Shown one piece after another: positions 35,562-43,070 of a stretch of DNA of 63,095 nucleotides. The stretch spans positions 1-63,095 of the forward strand of contig NZ_JAXRUV010000012.1 in the NCBI RefSeq assembly GCF_034497705.1, given 5' to 3'. The DNA is from Marinococcus luteus_A (GTDB taxonomy: Bacteria > Bacillota > Bacilli > Bacillales > Marinococcaceae). The notes beneath the pieces were generated by a model. That model saw only the letters and a list, made by a program, of their open reading frames with translations, had not been told where the DNA came from and did not search any database. Every line of letters starts with the position of its first letter. Position 1 is the stretch's first letter. The position numbers were made by a program, and so were the translations under genes.

Positions 35562-36224
35562 TTAGGGCTTGTCAGGAGAAAGGCCGAGCCATCGTTTTAC
35601 GGGCTCGCGGAAGTAATACGTGATGCCGATTAATAATAAAAACAAAGCTGCGGCAATGATGAATATAAAAATATTGCCCGAAGCAATACTGGCACCAAGA
35701 AAGCTGTAGGCAAATGTTCCGGGGATCATCCCGAGAACGGTGGCAAGAATGAATGAAGAAAAACGCACTTTGGCGATCCCCCCTGCGTAGCTGAGTAAAT
35801 CAAAGCTCACAATAGGAATGAGACGCAGAACAAAAATATACAAGAATCCGCGTTTTTCCATCTGACGGAACAGCTTTTCCGACCAGGAGAAGCTGTCCAT
35901 TTTTAATACGGACCTGCCAAACAGCCTGGCCATCACATAGCCTGTGGATGCGGCTCCCGTTGCCCCGATAATGATATAAAGAACACCTGGCCAGACACCG
36001 AAGGCAAGACCTGCTCCAAGCGACAGTACAGAGGTCGGGAAGAAGACAAACGGACCGATAGTGTAAATAAAGAAGAAAATAATCGGCCCCCACCATCCAA
36101 ACGACAATACGAAGTCACGGATATCGGGCGGACGGATCTCCAAATGAAAATGAGTGAAGTAAGAAACGGTGCCGAATGCCAATAAAACTAAAACAATTTT
36201 CAGCCAGCGCGGAAGTGGGAGCAC
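35562..36224 (-). CDS. TVP38/TMEM64 family membrane protein (paralogue)
   Basis: A 220-residue protein paralogous to the one at 4151-4804: both share 'FHLEIRPPDIRDFVLSFGWWGP'-type N-termini, 'GPFVFFPTSVLSLGAGLAFGVWPGVLY' and 'RLIPIVSFDLLSYAGG', and end in a basic 'KRWLGL' tail. About six membrane segments with the VTT/SNARE-associated core. It starts with GTG at 36224 after AAAGGA. Divergent from the small membrane protein gene at 36480; the 255-base gap holds two Crp/Fnr-type palindromes. Confidence 0.85.
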   Translation of the reverse strand: MLPLPRWLKIVLVLLAFGTVSYFTHFHLEIRPPDIRDFVLSFGWWGPIIFFFIYTIGPFVFFPTSVLSLGAGLAFGVWPGVLYIIIGATGAASTGYVMARLFGRSVLKMDSFSWSEKLFRQMEKRGFLYIFVLRLIPIVSFDLLSYAGGIAKVRFSSFILATVLGMIPGTFAYSFLGASIASGNIFIFIIAAALFLLLIGITYYFREPVKRWLGLSPDKP

Positions 36225-36365
36225 AAGTCTTCATTCCTTTCGAAACACAGGTGTACCAAGTGGTACCCATTATAAAAGCATTTATACCTTTAGTAAGCGG
36301 AGAATACTATTGTTGAAACAATGTATCACGGTGGAAAGTAATTATTCAAAGCATACGTACCAAAA

Positions 36366-36381
36366 TGTAAGGGAACTTACA
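36366..36381. promoter_or_regulatory. Crp/Fnr-type operator, site C
   Basis: TGTAAGGGAACTTACA is a palindrome except for its four central bases, located between the divergent TVP38 and small membrane protein genes. Confidence 0.65.
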
Positions 36382-36409
36382 CAATATTTAAAATTGGAAC
36401 AAGATGCAT

Positions 36410-36425
36410 AGTAAGCTAGCTTACA
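36410..36425. promoter_or_regulatory. Crp/Fnr-type operator, site D
   Basis: AGTAAGCTAGCTTACA contains a perfect GTAAGCTAGCTTAC palindrome, 44 bp from site C and 55 bases before the ATG at 36480. Paired sites at this distance could allow two dimers to act together. Confidence 0.65.
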
Positions 36426-36479
36426 TTAATATTTATACACAAAGGATACAATGAACATAACAAAAAAGGAGGGGTCGAA

Positions 36480-36914
36480 ATGGGAAGAACAGTTCTCTTT
36501 GGCAGTCTCGGCGGTATTGCAGGCGGAATCTTATTTGGGATTATTATGCAGACAATGGGGCAGATTGAAATGCTGTCAGCAATGATGGGATCGTCAGGTC
36601 TTCTTGCAGGATGGATAGTTCATCTAATGATCAGCATCGTGTTCGGTGCCGGCTTTGGGTTGCTCGCGCTCCGGTTTTCCTCTCTTATTAGTTTGACGGT
36701 TTTATATTCGGTCCTGATTTGGATTATTGGCCCTCTTGTAATGATGCCTTTGTTAATGGGGCAGGGAACGTCTCTTTTACAGGCATTCGCTCCTGCCCAG
36801 TTAATGGGACTCGCCACCCACTTCTTTTATACGGTTGTCGTAGCGGTTGTGTATGCACTTCTTGTAAAAGCCGCTCACAGAACAGAAGTGAAAACCACTG
36901 CAGCTTCAAAATAA
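36480..36914 (+). CDS. Small four-helix membrane protein of unknown function
   Basis: A 144-residue hydrophobic protein with about four transmembrane helices and glycine-rich first helix ('GSLGGIAGGILFGIIM'). 'HLMISIVFGAGFG' and 'THFFYTVVVAVVYALLV' repeat a His-then-helix pattern, suggesting an internal duplication. I do not recognise the family with confidence. It has a very strong AAGGAGGGG site and two Crp/Fnr-type palindromes upstream, so it is likely a highly induced member of that local regulon. Confidence 0.7.
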   Translation: MGRTVLFGSLGGIAGGILFGIIMQTMGQIEMLSAMMGSSGLLAGWIVHLMISIVFGAGFGLLALRFSSLISLTVLYSVLIWIIGPLVMMPLLMGQGTSLLQAFAPAQLMGLATHFFYTVVVAVVYALLVKAAHRTEVKTTAASK

Positions 36915-36944
36915 CAGCGGGACAAAGTGATAGTGAATATGTAT

Positions 36945-36980
36945 AGAAGCCTTGGCTAGCTCACGCCAAGGCTTCTCTAT
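36945..36980 (+). terminator. Terminator-like hairpin
   Basis: AGAAGCCTTGG (36945-36955) and CCAAGGCTTCT (36966-36976) form a perfect 11-bp stem. The following T run is poor, so termination may be partial. Confidence 0.65.
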
Positions 36981-37222
36981 GCAGCCCCCCGCCCGGGCAC
37001 GAGCCTGGAAAACGTGTATGAAATCTAATGCATAGCCTGTTTCTCGACAGGGTCCTTGAATAATATTGATTAATATTTCCATTTTTTAATTCTGTGATCA
37101 ACATTTGTTTTCAAAACCGTAACATTAGAGAAAAAATTCTTAAGTTAAAAAGCAGTCTTATCATCAGCTCTTAAGGGAAATAAAGATGAAGGGGAGAAGT
37201 CATTAAAGGAGCGTATATTATT

Positions 37223-37672
37223 ATGAGCAACCACCACGATATGGATGAGCTGCTGCAGCAGTTGGAAGAGGACTACGTTCAAGCTGTGAAAAGCAATGAA
37301 AGCAAAAATATTGAGGACTTTATTGAACAGTTTTTGTATGATTCCTGGGCATATAACGAAAATAATATAGAAAATATCAAAAGTGTTTTAAGCCGTTACA
37401 CGAGAAATGAAATTTATCAGGCTACGTTCAGCGGTTCATTTAACGAAATGGTTGAGCATCTGCAGCAAAAATTGAAGCAGCTTGATCAAAGCGGAAAGTA
37501 CCCCGTCGTTCAGACAAATAACGGAGCTTCCGTGCTGATAGCTTTTGTGGACGGCTTGATTATCCAATACTATGTAGGAATTTATAGTGTAAGCCAATTA
37601 AGAAGCATGACGCCTTTTTTCAAGCGCCTTATTCTTGAAGCTTTGAAGATGGAAGTCGATACGAAGAAATAG
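37223..37672 (+). CDS. TetR ligand-domain-like protein without an HTH
   Basis: A 149-residue all-helical protein. 'GASVLIAFVDGLIIQYYVGIYSVSQLRSMTPFFKRLILEAL' looks like the last helices of TetR/AcrR regulators, which form the ligand pocket and dimer interface, but no N-terminal DNA-binding domain is encoded here or just upstream. The ATG at 37223 has AAAGGAG upstream, so the short form appears intact rather than truncated. Possible roles are a ligand-sensing partner that forms heterodimers with a TetR protein, or an unrelated helical protein. Assignment is tentative. Confidence 0.6.
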   Translation: MSNHHDMDELLQQLEEDYVQAVKSNESKNIEDFIEQFLYDSWAYNENNIENIKSVLSRYTRNEIYQATFSGSFNEMVEHLQQKLKQLDQSGKYPVVQTNNGASVLIAFVDGLIIQYYVGIYSVSQLRSMTPFFKRLILEALKMEVDTKK

Positions 37673-37673
37673 G

Positions 37674-37704
37674 AAAAGCCATGGCGTCTGCAGCCGTGGC
37701 TTTT
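37674..37704. terminator. Terminator
   Basis: AAAAGCCATGG (37674-37684) pairs with CCGTGGCTTTT (37694-37704), one mismatch. Confidence 0.7.
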
Positions 37705-37862
37705 GTACAATAAATATGTGTAAACACGGGCACTGGTTTATAACTATCTGCCGGTAAAATAAAAAGAAGCAAAGGATGTCTGCTGTGTATATGTTTGAAT
37801 ACGAACTTGAGCGCAAGCAGAACACATGGGCAGCGCCTCCCCAAATCCTTCACCTGGATAGT

Positions 37863-38351
37863 TTAACCGGATCCAAACGGTCCATGGGGATTATGGGAAT
37901 AGGAGCTGTTCTGATTCTTATCATCCCGGGAGAGGCTTTGTTTGGCTTCGTCCTTCGTTTTCTGAACTTCCTGTACAGCTTCCTTGCCTTCCGTTTGCAC
38001 AGTGTCCTCAATCTCTTCGCTGGCTTCTTTGGCGGTGGCGGCGATTGTCTTCGATTCCTGCTGAATTTGTTGAAGCTGCACAATGAGATCTCTGCCGTAT
38101 TTTTCATAAATCGTCTGCAGTTGAACAACTGTCGTTTTAAAGAGCTTAAGGGAACGCTGGAGTCTGTTTTTTACTTCTTCCATATCAATGCCTTCACCGG
38201 CGTCCCGGGTACGGGCTCCTAAGTTTTTATTTTCGGCGGTTTCTTTTTCTGGGCTGGATGACCTCACTGTAAGCCAGGCAATGCCGCTTCCAACAATGAC
38301 TGTAGACAAAATCGCAAGCGGAATGGCGTTTTGTTTAGACATATTCGTCAT
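37863..38351 (-). CDS. Membrane-anchored coiled-coil protein (YtxH-like build)
   Basis: A 162-residue protein with a single N-terminal transmembrane segment ('AIPLAILSTVIVGSGIAWLTV'), then a charged, Gln/Glu/Lys-rich helical region ('RLQRSLKLFKTTVVQLQTIYEKYGRDLIVQLQQIQQESKTI') and a Ser/Asn/Gly-rich tail. The build resembles YtxH/YhaH-type general stress proteins of bacilli, but the sequence match is not clear. AAAGGAGG precedes the ATG at 38351. It shares strand and neighbourhood with the Mn-catalase gene upstream. Confidence 0.65.
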   Translation of the reverse strand: MTNMSKQNAIPLAILSTVIVGSGIAWLTVRSSSPEKETAENKNLGARTRDAGEGIDMEEVKNRLQRSLKLFKTTVVQLQTIYEKYGRDLIVQLQQIQQESKTIAATAKEASEEIEDTVQTEGKEAVQEVQKTKDEAKQSLSRDDKNQNSSYSHNPHGPFGSG

Positions 38352-38407
38352 TGGTACCTCCTTTTAAATGTAATTTCTTTGCTGTGGCGCATATCTGGTG
38401 ATAAATA

Positions 38408-38439
38408 AATAAGGAAGAGAAAAAGATCTCTTCCTTATT
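38408..38439 (-). terminator. Terminator of the Mn-catalase gene
   Basis: AATAAGGAAGAGA (38408-38420) and TCTCTTCCTTATT (38427-38439) form a perfect 13-bp stem between the catalase and coiled-coil protein genes. Confidence 0.75.
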
Positions 38440-38451
38440 GGTGAAATTTAT

Positions 38452-38487
38452 AAAATAAACTGCGCTGCTAAAATAAACTGCGCTGCT
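38452..38487 (+). repeat. 18-bp perfect tandem duplication
   Basis: Two adjacent copies of AAAATAAACTGCGCTGCT, 38452-38469 and 38470-38487, directly after (and touching the stop codon of) the Mn-catalase gene. Probably replication slippage. Confidence 0.9.
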
Positions 38488-39314
38488 TATTTTTTGTCCA
38501 TGTCCGGAAGGGTGTTGTGCATATAGTCAGGAGCCGGTTTCAGCTCCGGCTTGCCACCATGGGCCTTTGGCTCGGATATATACTCAAAGGACTGGCCGTC
38601 CGGAGCTTTATCTTTCAGCCAGTTGAGATTCGCGCTTTGCTCTCCTTCCGAGAAGTTCATCAGCTGATGGGAAAACTCGGTTGCTTCCCACTGGGCCGGT
38701 ACGGTGGATGGTGCCGTGAAGCCTTCTTTCTGCTCGAGTTCTTTAATCGCTGCTGCCCATTGGTTCTGGTGCATCGTGTCCCGGGCGAGTAAGAAGGAAA
38801 GCATCTGGCGGACACCTTTGTCTTCGGTCATTTCATACAGGCGTGCCACCTGAAGGCGTCCCTGCGATTCTGCGTTAAGATTGGCACGGAAATCACTGAG
38901 TACATTGCCACTCGCAATAATATAGCCGGCGTTCCAAGGGACACCGTTGCTGTCTTTAGGCACAGCTCCAAGTCCGGAAACGATCGCATGCTGAGGGTTC
39001 ATGTCGCCCATAATGGATTCGACAATGGGATTTTTCGCTGCTTCTTCCTGTTCTTCCACAGGCGCGTCATCAAGCAGCTGGGCGATCATGGTCGCGATCA
39101 TTTCGATATGGCCGAATTCTTCCGTGCCGGTATCCATCAATAAATCCTTATACTGCTCGTTGCCGCGGGTGTTCCAGCCCTGGAACATGTACTGCATCGC
39201 TACCGAGATTTCTCCGAACTGACCGCCGAGAATCTCCTGCAGCTTTTTGGCAAAGACGGGATCCGGACGATCTGGTTTCGCGTGAAATTGAAGCTCTTTA
39301 CGGTGAAAAAACAT
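38487..39314 (-). CDS. Manganese catalase
   Basis: A 275-residue non-haem di-manganese catalase. Ferritin-like helices carry the ligands E35 ('GGQFGEISVAMQYM'), E65/E66 and H69 ('TGTEEFGHIEMIATM'), with a second Glu/His pair in the 'NAESQGRLQVARLYEMTED...ARDTMHQNQW' region. It converts hydrogen peroxide to water and oxygen in the cytoplasm and is commonly a stationary-phase or spore-coat associated enzyme in bacilli. A GGGG box precedes the ATG. It is transcribed from a sigma-B-like promoter about 225 bases upstream, with a terminator-like hairpin in the leader. Confidence 0.93.
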   Translation of the reverse strand: MFFHRKELQFHAKPDRPDPVFAKKLQEILGGQFGEISVAMQYMFQGWNTRGNEQYKDLLMDTGTEEFGHIEMIATMIAQLLDDAPVEEQEEAAKNPIVESIMGDMNPQHAIVSGLGAVPKDSNGVPWNAGYIIASGNVLSDFRANLNAESQGRLQVARLYEMTEDKGVRQMLSFLLARDTMHQNQWAAAIKELEQKEGFTAPSTVPAQWEATEFSHQLMNFSEGEQSANLNWLKDKAPDGQSFEYISEPKAHGGKPELKPAPDYMHNTLPDMDKK

Positions 39315-39438
39315 AAATGAATAACCCCTTTTTGTAGTAAATAGTTAGTTGGTCTAATTAGGTGTGTATCGTCCGATCTATGAATAAAACAACATACTAC
39401 CCTGGCGCCTGGTGGCCCGGCCTCCTTTCCAAAATCAT

Positions 39439-39480
39439 AAAAAAGAGCCAGAAAAAGGAGGTGTCTCCCTTCTCTGGCTC
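39439..39480 (-). terminator. Terminator-like hairpin in the Mn-catalase leader
   Basis: On the minus strand, GAGCCAGA (39473-39480) and TCTGGCTC (39445-39452) flank an inner GGAG/CTCC stem, followed by TTTTTT. It lies between the sigma-B-like promoter and the catalase start codon, with no gene in between. It is either an attenuator or the end of a short RNA of about 60-100 nt. Confidence 0.7.
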
Positions 39481-39538
39481 ATAACTCAGCTTTTTATCTG
39501 GTTATTCCCGCCATGCAATATGTTGTACTGCTTATGTT

Positions 39539-39564
39539 ATAGCCAATAATCAAAAGGTTTAAAC
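39539..39564 (-). promoter_or_regulatory. Sigma-B-type promoter for Mn-catalase
   Basis: On the minus strand, GTTTAA (39559-39564), a 14-base spacer and GGCTAT (39539-39544), against the SigB consensus GTTTAA-N12-14-GGGTAT. This supports general-stress induction. The 39315-39704 gap otherwise holds the leader hairpin above and the ribosome binding site of the next gene. Confidence 0.75.
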
Positions 39565-39704
39565 GTAGATGCTCTATTTATTTTAAAAAGCCTGCAGAAT
39601 TTTTGAGCTGAGCAGATTTTAATAAGCCAGGGGGAAGTGTGCTAATATAGACCTGCTGTTATTGTGAGTGATCGAATAAGATAGTTAGAGAAAGGAGGGG
39701 GAAA

Positions 39705-40130
39705 ATGAAGCTTGATACATTTACCCCGGGGCAGATATTTGAAACAGATGCATTCAGGGTAACGAAGGAGGATATCCTTCGGTTCGCGCGCGAATTTGAC
39801 CCACAATATATGCATATGGATGAAGAGAAAGCTGCAGCAGGAAGATTCAACGGTATTATTGCCTCAGGTATTCATACGATCAGCATCACGTTCAAGCTCT
39901 GGGTGGAAACAGGGATGTACGGAGATGATGTCGTCGCGGGTACGGAGATGAATCATATTAAATTTATGAAGCCGGTGTACCCGGGCGACGAACTGCGGGC
40001 TTATGCTGAAGTGATGAAGATAGAAGCAAAAAGAGAAACGGAAGGTATTCTTACGGTGATGCTCAGAACATACAATCAAAAGAACATAAAGGTATTTGAA
40101 AGCGAATTGTCGGCCCTGATCAAACGTTAA
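39705..40130 (+). CDS. MaoC-like (R)-specific enoyl-CoA hydratase family protein
   Basis: A 141-residue hot-dog fold protein. The catalytic Asp/His motif of R-hydratases is seen as 'ILRFAREFDPQYMHMDEEKA', followed by 'FNGIIASGIHTISITFKLW' and 'KPVYPGDELRAYAEV'. Family members hydrate 2-enoyl-CoA or act in fatty acid or polyhydroxyalkanoate metabolism. The ATG at 39705 is preceded by AAAGGAGGGGG. Monocistronic with its own terminator. Confidence 0.87.
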   Translation: MKLDTFTPGQIFETDAFRVTKEDILRFAREFDPQYMHMDEEKAAAGRFNGIIASGIHTISITFKLWVETGMYGDDVVAGTEMNHIKFMKPVYPGDELRAYAEVMKIEAKRETEGILTVMLRTYNQKNIKVFESELSALIKR

Positions 40131-40141
40131 TTCCATATAGA

Positions 40142-40176
40142 AAAAGCCAGCCCGTTATCATAAAGGGCTGGCTTTT
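40142..40176. terminator. Bidirectional terminator
   Basis: AAAAGCCAGCCC (40142-40153) and GGGCTGGCTTTT (40165-40176) form a perfect 12-bp stem. Confidence 0.9.
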
Positions 40177-40185
40177 ACGTATTTG

Positions 40186-41841
40186 CTATGAACCGCCGCC
40201 TTCGGCAAATTCACGAAGCCGTTTCAAGTGGATCGGGGCATCCATCTGATCATCAACGTTCATTTCAATAAAATGAAGTGTATCTTTCTGATCGATCTGT
40301 GTGACAGCCTCCTCTAAGTCAGCAGAGGTGGAGACACTTATCGTTTCAGCATCCGGGTAAAAGCTTTTCACAAGCTGCACGTACTCCCAACGCGGAATGT
40401 CATTGTAGCGGGCGTGTGTATTTTCTGTATTCAAATAACGTTCTACAGTGTAGCCGTCATTGTTTAAAAAGAAAATCACCGGCTTAAGATTCTGTTCGGC
40501 CATCGCGCTCAACTCCTGGGCGGTCAGCTGAAACGATCCGTCCCCGATAAATAAAAGCACACGCCGCTCCGGAGCAGCAAGCTGGGCACCGAAAGCTGCC
40601 GGCAGGGCGTACCCGATGCTCTGCCATGAGCCCTGGGAAATAAACAGCGTATTCTCAGGCAGGCGTACATGCGGCAGACCGTAGGAAAAGGTGCCGGTTT
40701 CAACGACAACAATATCCTCGGACCGGAGCGCTTTTTGAATAATTGGATAGTACGTTTCCGCCAACAGTCGTTCAGAATAATTTTCGGAAGGAAAATCGTA
40801 GAAGGACGGAAAATACCCTGGTTTTTCAAATGTACGGCACTCCATTAGTGTGAGGGCATCAATCACTTCTTCAACCGCGGTATTGTAACGGGCTTTGTTT
40901 TGAATGGAAATGTCCTGTGGCTGGATATCAATCCGTTTTTCCACCGGGAGATCGGCGGTGAATTTCGCCATGTTAAAGTCGGATTCAAGCAGGCCGGCAG
41001 TAATAATTAAATCGGCGTTTTCGACGTAATCACGCACCTGCTGGCTGCCGAAGGCACCGCCGTATATGCCAATGTAGAGCGGGTGCTGTTCATTAAATCC
41101 GCTTTTTCCCTGCATCATCTGGGCTGTTGGAATATTTAAGTGCTCCGCCAGCTGTAAAATCATGTTCTCCATATGATAGCGGGACGTAAAAATATCTACA
41201 AGCAGCACCGCTTTTTCTGCCTGAGCGATTGTTTCTTTCATCAGCTGGGCTGTTTCCTGCACGACCAGCTCATCGCTCGTATAAGAGAGCTCCTGCTGCA
41301 CTCCCGGCATTTCAATGGAAGTGGCTGCTACGTCCTGAGGGACGTCAATATAGACCGGCCTTCGTTCGCGGACAGCGGAAGCGATTGCTTTCGGAATTTC
41401 TGCGGTGGCGTTTTCAGCAGTGATTTTCACTGCGTAGCACGTGATTTCCTGGTGCATACGAAGAAATACCGAGTAGTCACCGTCCATCAGGGTATGATGG
41501 GCTTTAACACCACTTTTCTGCATGGAAGAAGCAGGGGAGCCGACAATTTGAATTAAAGGGATATGTTCACTGTAGGCACCGGCTACAGCGTTGGAAGCGC
41601 TCAATTCCCCGACGCCAAACGTGGTGATCAGGGCACTGAGCCCTTTGACGTGCGCATACCCATCAGCGGCGTAGCCGGCATTCAACTCATTCCGGTTATC
41701 GACAAAACGTATGCCGCTGTGCGTTTCGAGTTCATCCAGCAGAGCGAAATTATAGTCGCCCGGTACGCCGAATATTTCTGTAATGCCTTCTTTTTCAAGG
41801 CAGTCGTATAAAAAGGAACTGACTGTTTGTTGTGCTGCCAT
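40186..41841 (-). CDS. Thiamine-diphosphate 2-keto acid decarboxylase (pyruvate/indolepyruvate type)
   Basis: A 551-residue enzyme. The N-terminal glutamate that activates ThDP is in 'NRNELNAGYAADGYA', the paired histidines typical of pyruvate and indolepyruvate decarboxylases are in 'VKAHHTLMDGDY', and the ThDP/Mg motif GDG...NN is 'IGDGSFQLTAQELSAMAEQNLKPVIFFLNND'. It decarboxylates a 2-keto acid to an aldehyde; pyruvate, branched-chain keto acids and indolepyruvate are all possible. The ATG at 41841 has CAGGAGG upstream; an earlier in-frame ATG at 41901 lacks a site. No dehydrogenase is adjacent. Confidence 0.88.
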   Translation of the reverse strand: MAAQQTVSSFLYDCLEKEGITEIFGVPGDYNFALLDELETHSGIRFVDNRNELNAGYAADGYAHVKGLSALITTFGVGELSASNAVAGAYSEHIPLIQIVGSPASSMQKSGVKAHHTLMDGDYSVFLRMHQEITCYAVKITAENATAEIPKAIASAVRERRPVYIDVPQDVAATSIEMPGVQQELSYTSDELVVQETAQLMKETIAQAEKAVLLVDIFTSRYHMENMILQLAEHLNIPTAQMMQGKSGFNEQHPLYIGIYGGAFGSQQVRDYVENADLIITAGLLESDFNMAKFTADLPVEKRIDIQPQDISIQNKARYNTAVEEVIDALTLMECRTFEKPGYFPSFYDFPSENYSERLLAETYYPIIQKALRSEDIVVVETGTFSYGLPHVRLPENTLFISQGSWQSIGYALPAAFGAQLAAPERRVLLFIGDGSFQLTAQELSAMAEQNLKPVIFFLNNDGYTVERYLNTENTHARYNDIPRWEYVQLVKSFYPDAETISVSTSADLEEAVTQIDQKDTLHFIEMNVDDQMDAPIHLKRLREFAEGGGS

Positions 41842-41955
41842 AATGTACCTCCTGAACTGGATAATAATAGCCTGTTCCCGTATCAGCGGAAATTTAGACA
41901 TAAACCAGAAGGAGAATTGCCCGCAGCAGTAAATAAATACAAAAGAACCGCGCTT

Positions 41956-42696
41956 TTATAATGTGGTAATAATCGGTCCGTCCTTAGTAAGAATAATTGT
42001 ATGTTCATATTGAGCCACATAGCTGTCATCAGTCAAAAGGGTCCATCCATCGTCAGACTGGAAAACCTCCTCTTCAGATGTAGAGATAAAGGGCTCAAGG
42101 GCAATAACGGTCCCGTCCTTAAAAATTTCATCGTCCCAGCGGGAAAAGTAGCTGAAAATATGCTCCGGCGGCTCATGAATCGAGCGCCCGATACCGTGGC
42201 CGGTAAGGTTTTTAATAACAGTCAATCCGTGCTTTTTAGCTACATTGTGTACAGCCTTTCCGAGAGTGCTTTTTTTCGATCCCGGCTTTGCCTTTTCCAG
42301 CCCGGCCTCAAAAGCTTCTTTCGCAGCGTCACAAATTTTTTGTAAAGCTGGTTCAGCATTACCGACCACAAAGGAAACTCCGGTATCGGCGAAATAACCA
42401 TTCTTCGAGCCTGAGACATCAATATTGATAAGATCTCCTTCCTGAATGGTCCGCTCGCCCGGTATCCCGTGCGCCACTTCTTCATTGATGCTGATGCACG
42501 TCTGACCAGGGAAATCATACACTCCCTTTGGAGCAGATTGGGCTCCTGATTGTTCGAAAAGCTCTTCTGCAATATCGTCAAGTTCCTTTGTTGTGATTCC
42601 CGGTTCAGCTGCCTGAACCAATTTATCTCGAATCGCTCCGCATATTTCACCAATTTCCCGTAATCCCTGAAAATCTTCTTCCGTTTTTGCAATCAT
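41956..42696 (-). CDS. map: Methionine aminopeptidase type I (second-copy, YflG-like)
   Basis: A 246-residue metallopeptidase. Metal ligands are visible as D in 'INIDVSGSKNGYFADTG', H in 'NLTGHGIGRSIHE', E in 'VIALEPFIS' and E in 'QYEHTIILT'; 'SINEEVAHGIPGER' is the substrate-pocket histidine motif. It removes the N-terminal methionine from nascent proteins. Isolated from the ribosomal protein region where the essential map gene usually lies, so this is probably the accessory isozyme. GAGGA precedes the ATG. Confidence 0.9.
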   Translation of the reverse strand: MIAKTEEDFQGLREIGEICGAIRDKLVQAAEPGITTKELDDIAEELFEQSGAQSAPKGVYDFPGQTCISINEEVAHGIPGERTIQEGDLINIDVSGSKNGYFADTGVSFVVGNAEPALQKICDAAKEAFEAGLEKAKPGSKKSTLGKAVHNVAKKHGLTVIKNLTGHGIGRSIHEPPEHIFSYFSRWDDEIFKDGTVIALEPFISTSEEEVFQSDDGWTLLTDDSYVAQYEHTIILTKDGPIITTL

Positions 42697-42768
42697 TGTG
42701 TATCCTCACTTTTTAAGCATTTTATGATGAACATTTCATATAGATTCTATCATAAAAAAATTTATGGG

Positions 42769-42819
42769 GAAGCTGCCTGTGTGATGAAAATGTCTTCATT
42801 GTTTGGGCGGCTTCTTTTT
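42769..42819 (+). terminator. Terminator-like hairpin ahead of split yyaL
   Basis: GAAGCTGCC (42769-42777) pairs with GGCGGCTTC (42806-42814, one T-G pair), with an inner ATGAA/TTCAT stem, then TTTTT. No plus-strand gene lies upstream, so it may attenuate yyaL. Confidence 0.55.
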
Positions 42820-42854
42820 CGTGAATAAATACTAATAAGAAAGGACGTGATTGG

Positions 42855-43052
42855 TTGAATCGTCTACAATACGAAAAATCGCCCTATCTCCAGCAGCATA
42901 AAAACAACCCGGTGGACTGGTATCCATGGGGGACGGAGGCTTTTAAAAAAGCAGAGGCAGAAAACAAACCATTGATGGTCTCTATTGGCTACTCGACCTG
43001 CCACTGGTGGCAGAATCTAAATGCAACTAAATTAATGATTAATTATGAATAA
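42855..43052 (+). pseudogene. yyaL: yyaL, 5' fragment (interrupted by mobile element)
   Basis: This encodes the start of a YyaL/DUF255 thioredoxin-domain protein ('YEKSPYLQQHKNNPVDWYPWGTEAFKKAEAENKPLMVSIGYSTCHW') from a TTG at 42855 after AAAGGA. After the TGG codon at 43005 the sequence changes to AT-rich element DNA and the frame ends at 43052. The remainder resumes at 48722. Joining 42855-43004 with 48722-50593 gives an uninterrupted 673-residue protein with the motif 'STCHWCHVMEKESFEN', close to the usual YyaL length of about 690. Confidence 0.9.
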
Positions 43053-43070
43053 GGAAGGGGGGATTTTTGT

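Noticed and set aside
37776..38222. Plus-strand open frame of 148 codons
   Set aside because: It is antisense to the coiled-coil protein gene, which has a perfect ribosome binding site and plausible membrane anchor; the plus-strand translation is low-complexity Phe/Leu.
39315..39535. T-box or yybP-ykoY manganese riboswitch ahead of Mn-catalase
   Set aside because: Neither the T-box sequence nor the paired conserved loops of the Mn riboswitch could be found; only the terminator-like hairpin is supported.
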